Assembly: GCA_031273585.1 (NCBI GenBank)
Contig: JAISRP010000241.1
Span: 1-5,584 of the forward strand
DNA from: Synergistaceae bacterium
Lineage (GTDB): Bacteria; Synergistota; Synergistia; Synergistales; Synergistaceae
Length of the DNA stretch: 5,584 nucleotides
Direction: 5' to 3'
Shown: one piece after another, positions 1 through 4,348 of the stretch
Numbering within the stretch: the first letter of the stretch is position 1
Layout of the letters: each line of letters opens with the position of its first letter
The notes under the pieces: generated by a model
The model's input: only the letters and a program-made list of their open reading frames with translations
The model's database searches: none
What the model was told of the DNA's origin: nothing
Position numbers and translations under genes: made by a program

Positions 1-1
1 C

Positions 2-85
2 GAGCCCCCCGCGCGCTCGTGCGTGGCGGTTGCGGCGCTTCCGCTCGGCGGCGTCGTGGAGATCGAAGTTATCGCTCGGCATTGA
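2..85 (+). CDS. ridA: RidA-family enamine/imine deaminase, C-terminal fragment (5' end outside window)
   Basis: Only the last 27 codons are inside the window, ending at TGA 83-85. The fragment begins EPPARSCVAVAALPLGG and ends VVEIEVIARH, which is the typical C-terminal block of the RidA (YjgF/YER057c/UK114) family. Fragment residues Arg5, Cys7 and Glu20 have the same spacing as Arg105, Cys107 and Glu120 of E. coli RidA, the carboxylate-binding and active-site residues of the deaminase-active archetype. Family knowledge: RidA is a small cytoplasmic trimer that hydrolyses reactive 2-aminoacrylate and related enamines/imines made by PLP enzymes, giving 2-oxoacids and ammonia. The family is about 125-130 residues long, so roughly 100 residues lie upstream. 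It is followed by a hairpin and then rex on the same strand. The family assignment is fairly secure despite the short fragment; the physiological substrate cannot be told. Confidence 0.8.
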   Translation, partial: EPPARSCVAVAALPLGGVVEIEVIARH

Positions 86-93
86 TGAGCGAA

Positions 94-126
94 GGACGGC
101 TCCTTATGCGCGCATGGACGCCGTCC
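94..126 (+). terminator. Strong hairpin just after the ridA-like stop; possible terminator without a U-tract
   Basis: GGACGGC (94-100) pairs with GCCGTCC (120-126). The stem continues inward as TCC (101-103) with GGA (116-118), then ATG (106-108) with CAT (113-115), interrupted only by a TT bulge and one unpaired C. That gives about 13 base pairs closed by a CGCG loop. It starts 9 bases after the stop of the RidA fragment, where a terminator is expected, but no T-run follows, so intrinsic termination would be weak. It could instead protect the mRNA 3' end or act in the leader of rex. Confidence 0.4.
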
Positions 127-257
127 GAGGAAACTTCATAGGCATGGGTCCGGCCAGTCCTCCACAGACCGGGCACATGCCCCCCGGTTCGCGATGATCC
201 CGGCGTCAAACATCGCTTCGGCGCAGTTCTGTCAGTTTCGGAAGGGGACTTAGACTC

Positions 258-893
258 ATGAGGGTTGCAGAGCCTACGATCGAGAGGTTAGTGCAGTATC
301 ACCGTCTTCTTGAGACCTTGAAGGATGAGGGGCATCGAGTCGTGTCCAGCCAACAGATAGGCGACCTGCTGGGCTTCAAGGCGAGCCAGGTGAGGAAGGA
401 CCTGTCGTACTTCGGCGAGATAGGCAAGCGCGGCGTCGGGTATCACGTGGAGCGGCTGTGCGATCATATTGTCGAGATCCTCTCGTCTCCCAAGATCTGG
501 CGGATCGCCATGGCGGGCGTGGGCAACATGGGCACGGCCCTCCTGCTCAATCCTGCCTTCCGCAGCCCCAAGGTGCGCTTCGAGGCGCTCTTCGACATCG
601 ATCCACGAAAGACCGGGCGGGACATATCCGGCATCCACTGCTGGCATTTTACCGAGATCCCGTCCGTGATGTCGGAGAAGGAAATCGAGGTGCTCATACT
701 TGCCGTTCCGGCCCACGCCGCGCAGAGGTGCGTGGACTTGGCCATCGCGTCCAAAGCCCTGCGCGGGGTGCTCGCCCTGACCCAGGGATCCCTCGTGGTG
801 CCGGAGGAGATATTGGTCGTCAGGGTGGACATCATGGCGGAGCTGGAGAAACTTCTGTTCTTCATGAAACAGCCGGAGGCCGTCTGGGGATAG
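258..893 (+). CDS. rex: Redox-sensing transcriptional repressor Rex
   Basis: A 211-residue protein, the normal length for Rex, a homodimeric repressor that binds operators when NAD+ predominates and releases them when NADH rises. The N-terminal winged-helix domain (about residues 5-62) contains SSQQIGDLLGFKASQVRKDL followed by SYFGEIGKRGVGY, a hallmark block holding the recognition helix and wing. Arg16 sits at the position of the conserved arginine of B. subtilis Rex (YYRFLKNL region). The Rossmann domain has the GVGNMG dinucleotide loop (87-92), the acidic FDID after strand 2 (Asp113/Asp115, typical of NAD rather than NADP binding) and the VPAHAAQ motif (150-156). The C-terminal VDIMAELEKLLFF helix (190-202) is the domain-swapped dimer helix with the conserved Asp191. 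One oddity: the usual NFxPxxL segment before that helix reads ALTQGSL (173-179). The ATG is supported by AAGGGGA (242-248), 9 bases upstream. No Rex-like operator (TTGTGA-type palindrome) is visible nearby. Confidence 0.95.
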   Translation: MRVAEPTIERLVQYHRLLETLKDEGHRVVSSQQIGDLLGFKASQVRKDLSYFGEIGKRGVGYHVERLCDHIVEILSSPKIWRIAMAGVGNMGTALLLNPAFRSPKVRFEALFDIDPRKTGRDISGIHCWHFTEIPSVMSEKEIEVLILAVPAHAAQRCVDLAIASKALRGVLALTQGSLVVPEEILVVRVDIMAELEKLLFFMKQPEAVWG

Positions 894-900
894 CCGGATG

Positions 901-924
901 TCCGGGTCCTCTCGGGATTTTTTT
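901..924 (+). terminator. Possible rex terminator: weak GC-rich hairpin followed by T7
   Basis: Eight bases after the rex stop, TCCGGG...CTCGGGA (901-917) can form a short imperfect stem (TCC with GGA, one G-G mismatch, then GC and GU pairs). It is followed directly by seven T residues (918-924). Position and T-run fit intrinsic termination, but the stem is weak. The T-run also belongs to a copy of the local palindromic repeat: GATTTT 916-921 pairs with AAAATC 928-933, so the repeat itself may contribute to termination. Confidence 0.4.
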
Positions 925-944
925 AAGAAAATCTGATTTATCGC
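914..944. repeat. Palindromic intergenic repeat, copy A (divergent or partial)
   Basis: The core GATTTTTTTAAG (916-927) resembles GATTCCTTAAG in copy B. The right arm CTGATTTATCGC (933-944) matches CTGATTTAACG of copy B and ATTTATCGC of copy C. AGGGG follows, as it does after copy B. The centre is itself an inverted repeat (GATTTT/AAAATC around TTTAAG). The left arm seen in copies B and C is missing or has been replaced by the end of the rex transcription unit. Confidence 0.5.
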
Positions 945-1011
945 AGGGGAACCGGCGGCACGGATAAAAAAACGGGCGGCCCGCACTCCTCGAATTGCGG
1001 CGTGTCCTTTC

Positions 1012-1060
1012 GGCGATTCAATCAGCGATTCCTTAAGTAAGGGCTGATTTAACGTTAGGG
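1012..1060. repeat. Palindromic intergenic repeat, copy B (most complete)
   Basis: The first 25 bases (1012-1036) are identical to 1125-1149. The copy is an imperfect palindrome: AATCAGC (1020-1026) pairs with GCTGATT (1043-1049), and inside it CCTTA (1031-1035) pairs with TAAGG (1038-1042), with an unpaired GATT on the left side. Outer bases TT/AA and CG/CG extend the arms to about 1014-1054. The TTAGGGG that follows is shared in part with the ends of the other two copies. Such short structured units in intergenic DNA resemble REP/MITE-type elements; no protein code is evident. Confidence 0.65.
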
Positions 1061-1124
1061 GCCTGAAGGGTAAAGATTAAAACCCTGATCGGCTCTGCAT
1101 CCTCAAACGGCAAAATGTCGTTCG

Positions 1125-1164
1125 GGCGATTCAATCAGCGATTCCTTAAAAATTTATCGCGGGG
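1125..1164. repeat. Palindromic intergenic repeat, copy C (right arm shortened)
   Basis: Bases 1125-1149 repeat 1012-1036 without a mismatch, and the nine bases before (1116-1124) match six of nine at 1003-1011. After CCTTAA the right arm is shorter than in copies A and B, reading AAATTTATCGC then GGGG, as if an internal block containing CTG had been lost. The outer ends still mirror each other, GCGAT at 1126-1130 and ATCGC at 1156-1160. It lies directly upstream of the presumed operon promoter. Confidence 0.65.
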
Positions 1165-1188
1165 CTATGTGGCCTTTTATAAAATTCG

Positions 1189-1197
1189 TGATAAAAT
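1189..1197 (+). promoter_or_regulatory. Candidate extended -10 promoter for yajC-secD-secF
   Basis: TGATAAAAT contains an extended -10 (TG, one base, then TAAAAT, five of six to TATAAT) in the most AT-rich part of the gap, just after the palindrome TTTTATAAAA (1175-1184). No good -35 is found 16-18 bases upstream, which extended -10 promoters can tolerate. Transcription would begin near 1204, giving a leader of about 130 bases. Alternatives are TATTAT (1255-1260) or TATATT (1258-1263) with a poor -35 (TCGGCA, 1234-1239). Confidence 0.35.
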
Positions 1198-1321
1198 GTT
1201 CGTCGTTTGAGTTTATTTCAGAACAGGAGGGCGTCGGCAGATAACGTTCGCGCGTATTATATTTACGAACATCGGGGGAACGACGCGGGCGCCTCGCCTA
1301 AAATAAGCGCTTTGTCCGAAC

Positions 1322-1327
1322 GGAGGG
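1322..1327 (+). promoter_or_regulatory. Ribosome binding site that selects the TTG start of yajC
   Basis: GGAGGG lies 6-7 bases before TTG 1334-1336. The next in-frame ATG (1346) would be about 18 bases from it, too far, and the nearer ATG at 1341 is out of frame and followed at once by TAA. This spacing is the main reason for choosing TTG. Confidence 0.7.
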
Positions 1328-1333
1328 ATTTTT

Positions 1334-1918
1334 TTGAACCATGTAATGACCGAGATTGCGCGTCTCCTGCTGCAGGACGCGGCCTTTGCGGCGGATGCCG
1401 CCGCGCCGGCGCAGCAGGGCGGCGTTGCGAGCCTCATGCTGCCGATAGTTTTGTTCATCGTGATATTCTACTTTCTGATCTTCCGCCCGCAGAAAAAAAA
1501 GCAGCAGCAGCACGACAGCATGATATCGTCGATAACGAGGGGCAACACAGTGATAACCGCCGGGGGCTTCTACGGACGCGTCAGCGACGTGCTGGAGGAC
1601 TCCTACATCATTGAAATAGCCGACGGGGTGAAGGTGAGGATACTGAAATCATCCATCTCGGCCAGGAAGGAATCTCCCGACGACGCAAAACCGATGAGGC
1701 CTCGGAGAAAGAGGAGAAAGCGCGAGAGGACGGAAGGCGCAGACGCGCCGGAGACTGGCGTGACTCCGCTTTCTATGGAGGACGGCGTCACGGAGGATGA
1801 GAGCGACGCCCTCATAGGCGAGGCCGAGGGCTCCCCAAGCGTCGAAGCCCCCGAACCCGTATCGTTGGCCAAACCCGAGGACGAGGCCCCGGAAGAACAG
1901 GAAAAAAGCGGTATATAA
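1334..1918 (+). CDS. yajC: Sec translocon accessory subunit YajC with a long charged C-terminal tail
   Basis: YajC is a small single-span membrane protein that associates with SecDF and the SecYEG translocon. The core is clear: a short Ala-rich N-terminus, one membrane segment (about 32-50, ASLMLPIVLFIVIFYFLIF) followed directly by the signature RPQKKKQQQ (51-59), then the cytoplasmic domain SSITRGNTVITAGGFYGRV (65-83) and VKVRILKSSI (99-108). The typical protein is about 85-120 residues, but this one has 194. Residues 122-132 are a basic block (RPRRKRRKRER), and 134-194 are rich in Glu, Asp, Pro and Ala, probably disordered. Position as first gene before secD and secF is the usual arrangement. 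The start is TTG, chosen from its ribosome binding site; if ATG 1346 were used the protein would lose four residues. An A8 run (1493-1500) encodes the Lys triplet. The function of the tail is unknown. Confidence 0.94.
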   Translation: MNHVMTEIARLLLQDAAFAADAAAPAQQGGVASLMLPIVLFIVIFYFLIFRPQKKKQQQHDSMISSITRGNTVITAGGFYGRVSDVLEDSYIIEIADGVKVRILKSSISARKESPDDAKPMRPRRKRRKRERTEGADAPETGVTPLSMEDGVTEDESDALIGEAEGSPSVEAPEPVSLAKPEDEAPEEQEKSGI

Positions 1919-1931
1919 TTTCGTAAGCTCC

Positions 1932-1937
1932 AGGAGG
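1932..1937 (+). promoter_or_regulatory. Ribosome binding site that selects the ATG start of secD
   Basis: AGGAGG ends 10 bases before ATG 1948-1950. The upstream in-frame GTG (1939-1941) is only one base from it and cannot be served by this site, so the three-residue longer form is unlikely. Confidence 0.75.
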
Positions 1938-1947
1938 AGTGTGTGTA

Positions 1948-3330
1948 ATGCTCAAAAAGGACAAGTGGAGGCTTGGCATCATTGCCATAGTTATAGCGAT
2001 CTCGGCCGTGACCGTATACCCCATAAGCGGAAAGGTCAAGTTGGGGCTCGATCTGAAGGGCGGGGCTCACATCGTCCTTCTCGCGAAGCCGACGGACGAG
2101 GTTCAGGTCAACGAGGAAAGCATAGAGCAGCTCATCGCGACCCTCCGAAACCGCATCGACCAGTATGGAATAGTCGAGCCTCAGATTCAGAGGGAGGGCG
2201 CCGACAGGGTGGCGATAGACCTCCCCGGCGTAGCCGACCCGGAGGCGGCGCTCGACCTGATAGGCCGTACCGCTGTGCTCGAGTTCCGTCAGGTGACGGG
2301 CGCCGGGCCGAAGACCCCCCCCCCGGTCGAACGGAAGAACTACCCCTCGGACGCGGAGTACGACGAGGCGGTCAGGCGGTGGAACGACCTCAACGCCTCG
2401 GTGCTCGAGAATATAAAGTCGCTCGAGGAAATGGCGGACAGGAGCCCCGACATGATGGTGGCGCGTGAGGAGGACGGCGGCACATATCTGCTGGGCCAGG
2501 TCTACGTGACGGGGAAGGACCTCGTAGAGGCGCGCATGACCTACGACGAGCTGCAGAAGCCAGCGGTCTCAATCAAGTTCAGCAGGGAGGGCTCCGTCGC
2601 GTTCGAGGAGGCAACGGCGGCCAACATAGAGAAGCAGATAGCCATAGTCCTCGACAACACCGTGATATCCGCTCCCACCGTGCGCACCCGGATCACTGGC
2701 GGAGAGGCGATAATAACCGGCAGCTTCAGGGACGATGAGGCCGCCAGGCTGGCGGTGATGCTGAGGGCGGGCGCGCTTCCGCTCGCGGTCGAGGTGCTGG
2801 AGAACCGCTCAGTCGGCCCGACCCTTGGGGAGGACTCCATCCGCTCCGGCGTGCAGTCCGGGCTGATCGGGGCGGCTCTCGTGGCCGTGTTCATGCTGTT
2901 ATACTACGGAACGCTGGGCATCGCCGCCGATATCGCGATGGCCACGTCGATGCTGGTCCTAGTCGCTATAATGGTGGCGCTGCGGACGACCCTGACGCTC
3001 CCAGGCATAGGCGGCATAGTCCTCACAATAGGCATGGCGGTCGACGGGAACATACTCATTTATGAGCGCATAAAGGAGGAGTTTCGCTCGGGCAAGACGA
3101 TGCTAGCGGCGCTCGACGCCGGGTTCCGCAAGGCGCTCGAGGTCATACTGGACTCGAACGTGACGACTCTGATAGCGTCCGGCGTCCTGTTCTACTTCGG
3201 AACGGGACCGGTCCGCGGGTTTGCCGTTACCCTGAGCCTCGGGGTCGTGACGTCGATGTTCGGAAACATCGTAGTCACCCGAGCCCTGCTCGAGATGTTG
3301 CTGCGCTACCGCAGGAACATCGTACTCTGA
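1948..3330 (+). CDS. secD: Protein translocase subunit SecD
   Basis: A 460-residue RND-superfamily membrane protein that works with SecF to drive late steps of protein export using the ion gradient. The order is: membrane segment 1 (about 9-25); the conserved LGLDLKGGAHIVL (32-44); the P1 motif LRNRIDQYGIVEPQIQREGADRVAIDLPG (66-94, split here only by description); a compact periplasmic head (about 115-215); DNTVISAP (236-243) and LRAGALP (272-278); then five more membrane segments (about 300-320, 325-345, 350-371, 403-419, 427-447). Asp366 in GMAVDGNILIYERIKEE corresponds to the E. coli SecD Asp519 needed for proton-coupled transport; the usual VDAN reads VDGN. It is shorter than E. coli SecD (615 residues), as in many non-proteobacterial forms. 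A run of ten C (2315-2324) encodes T123-PPP. It begins 29 bases after yajC and ends 18 before secF, so the three genes are co-transcribed. Confidence 0.98.
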   Translation: MLKKDKWRLGIIAIVIAISAVTVYPISGKVKLGLDLKGGAHIVLLAKPTDEVQVNEESIEQLIATLRNRIDQYGIVEPQIQREGADRVAIDLPGVADPEAALDLIGRTAVLEFRQVTGAGPKTPPPVERKNYPSDAEYDEAVRRWNDLNASVLENIKSLEEMADRSPDMMVAREEDGGTYLLGQVYVTGKDLVEARMTYDELQKPAVSIKFSREGSVAFEEATAANIEKQIAIVLDNTVISAPTVRTRITGGEAIITGSFRDDEAARLAVMLRAGALPLAVEVLENRSVGPTLGEDSIRSGVQSGLIGAALVAVFMLLYYGTLGIAADIAMATSMLVLVAIMVALRTTLTLPGIGGIVLTIGMAVDGNILIYERIKEEFRSGKTMLAALDAGFRKALEVILDSNVTTLIASGVLFYFGTGPVRGFAVTLSLGVVTSMFGNIVVTRALLEMLLRYRRNIVL

Positions 3331-3348
3331 CGGAGGAGATGTGCTCTT

Positions 3349-4233
3349 ATGGCTACTTTTGACGCTTCCAAGATGAAACTGCCCTTCATGAAATACCGGA
3401 GATTTGCCCTCGGCCTGAGCGCGGCCCTGGTCGTGATCAGCATCCTCCTGCTGTCGACAAAGGGCGTGAACTTCAGCGTCGACTTCGCCGGCGGACTTGC
3501 GATGCAGCTTGAGTTCGAGAACCCGGTCGACGTCGGCGAGATAAGGGGGACGCTCTCCGAGGCGGGCCTCGGCCAGGCGACGATTCAGTCGTACGACGAC
3601 AGGAACATCCTGATCAGGTATCAGGACCTTGGGGACGATGTCCGCAGAAATATGATCGACGCGCTCGGCGAAAAATACGGCAAGATCACGATCCAGAAGA
3701 TAGACAACGTAGGCCCGGTCGTGGGAAGGGAGCTGCGCAAGCAGGCGTTTATCGCTGTGGGGTTCTCGATACTGGGCATTCTCATGTACATGGCATTTCG
3801 CTTCAGCTTCCGCTTCGGCATAGCGGCCGTGATATCCCTGATCCACGACTCCATAATAATGCTGGGCGCGTACAGCCTGACCGGGCGCGAGATATCGACG
3901 TCGTTCATCGCCGCCATACTGACCGTGATAGGCTACTCGCTCAACGACTCCATCGTCGTCCTGGACAGGGTCCGCGAGAACTGGGGACAGCTCCGCTCTC
4001 GCGGCATACTGAACCTCATAAACAGCTCGGTGAACCAGACGCTGTCGCGCACGATAAACACCTCGCTGACGACGCTGCTTCCCGTACTTGCGATGTTCTT
4101 CCTCGGAGGAGAGGTCATCTCGAATCTCGCATTTGCGTTTCTCATCGGCATAGTGGTCGGCACCTACAGCTCCGTATACATAGCAAGCGCATTGCTGGCA
4201 GAGTGGTACCTGAGGCGGCCGGCCAAGGGTTAG
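3349..4233 (+). CDS. secF: Protein translocase subunit SecF
   Basis: A 294-residue partner of SecD, near the usual family length (about 290-320). Membrane segment 1 lies at about 17-36, followed by GVNFSVDFAGGLAMQLEF (39-56), the SecF version of the first conserved block. A small periplasmic domain runs to about 115, then VGPVVGREL precedes five further segments. IHDS (165-168) and the signature IGYSLNDSIVVLDRVREN follow. Asp200 in that signature and Arg234 in NQTLSRT correspond to E. coli SecF Asp213 and Arg247: the spacing of 34 is identical, and both are implicated in ion-coupled transport. ATG 3349 is preceded by GGAGGAG (3332-3338) with a 10-base spacing. SecD and SecF are separate polypeptides, unlike the fused SecDF of Bacillus. 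It is the last gene of the yajC-secD-secF operon; a hairpin follows its stop. Confidence 0.98.
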   Translation: MATFDASKMKLPFMKYRRFALGLSAALVVISILLLSTKGVNFSVDFAGGLAMQLEFENPVDVGEIRGTLSEAGLGQATIQSYDDRNILIRYQDLGDDVRRNMIDALGEKYGKITIQKIDNVGPVVGRELRKQAFIAVGFSILGILMYMAFRFSFRFGIAAVISLIHDSIIMLGAYSLTGREISTSFIAAILTVIGYSLNDSIVVLDRVRENWGQLRSRGILNLINSSVNQTLSRTINTSLTTLLPVLAMFFLGGEVISNLAFAFLIGIVVGTYSSVYIASALLAEWYLRRPAKG

Positions 4234-4239
4234 GGTAGA

Positions 4240-4253
4240 CCGGCTCGAGCCGG
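4240..4253. repeat. 14-bp perfect palindrome after secF
   Basis: CCGGCTCGAGCCGG is its own reverse complement. Its last four bases (CCGG, 4250-4253) are also the first bases of the larger hairpin stem at 4250-4280, so the two structures cannot both form fully. GAGCCGG (4247-4253) is in addition complementary to CCGGCTC (4317-4323), just upstream of the next gene's ribosome binding site. Confidence 0.5.
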
Positions 4254-4280
4254 AGCGTCTGCTGCCGTTTGACGCTCCGG
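4250..4280 (+). terminator. Perfect 10-bp hairpin between secF and the aminotransferase gene
   Basis: CCGGAGCGTC (4250-4259) and GACGCTCCGG (4271-4280) form an uninterrupted 10-bp GC-rich stem with an 11-base loop, 16 bases after the secF stop. No T-run follows (ACATCGGTGA), so it is not a standard intrinsic terminator. It may mark the 3' end of the sec transcript, stabilise it, or reduce read-through into the next gene. No convincing promoter was seen in this 115-base spacer, so at least partial read-through is plausible. Confidence 0.5.
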
Positions 4281-4348
4281 ACATCGGTGACGAGCCATCG
4301 CTTCCCCAAGGCCCGGCCGGCTCCCCCAATCGTTAGGAGGGAACACAT

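Larger units (their letters stand above)
894..1333. other. 440-base rex-yajC intergenic region: palindromic repeats, probable terminator and promoter, no convincing gene
   Basis: No convincing protein gene was found here on either strand. The first part (about 900-1165) contains related copies of a short palindromic repeat annotated separately. The second part (about 1145-1265) is AT-rich for this genome and is the natural place for the promoter of the yajC-secD-secF operon. An 8-base inverted pair, ATGTTCGT (1196-1203) and ACGAACAT (1265-1272), lies in the presumed leader; a match of that size can occur by chance. An AGGAGG at 1225-1230 has no start codon at a usable distance. The only short ORF of note (1115-1210, 31 codons) lacks a ribosome binding site. 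Confidence 0.7.

Noticed and set aside
85..141. 18-codon ORF whose ATG overlaps the ridA stop (TGATG)
   Set aside because: Very short, no ribosome binding site, no sequence character, and it coincides with a strong hairpin.
160..205. GGTTCG...ATCCCGG reminiscent of a tRNA T-arm
   Set aside because: No matching acceptor, D or anticodon arms could be placed around it.
966..983. CGGGCGGCCCG next to A7, which on the - strand reads as a hairpin followed by T7
   Set aside because: The stem is only four base pairs and no - strand gene is available for it to terminate.
288..986. 232-codon - strand ORF antisense to rex
   Set aside because: It is a shadow of rex in GC-rich sequence; the + strand protein is an unmistakable Rex.
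1186..1203. TTCGTGATAAAATGTTCG as a possible Rex operator for the sec operon
   Set aside because: Only one side resembles a TTGTGA-type half site; the required inverted partner (TCACAA) is missing.
1196..1272. 8-base inverted pair ATGTTCGT / ACGAACAT in the yajC leader
   Set aside because: With 61 bases between the arms, an 8-base match in a 440-base interval is near what chance would give.
1207..1614. 135-codon + strand ORF starting with TTG before yajC
   Set aside because: It overlaps most of the yajC core in another frame, has no ribosome binding site and no recognisable protein features. It matters only as the -1 frame of the slippery site.
4269..4274. TTGACG as a -35 element for the aminotransferase gene
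   Set aside because: No -10-like hexamer occurs 16-18 bases downstream, and the bases are part of the hairpin stem.
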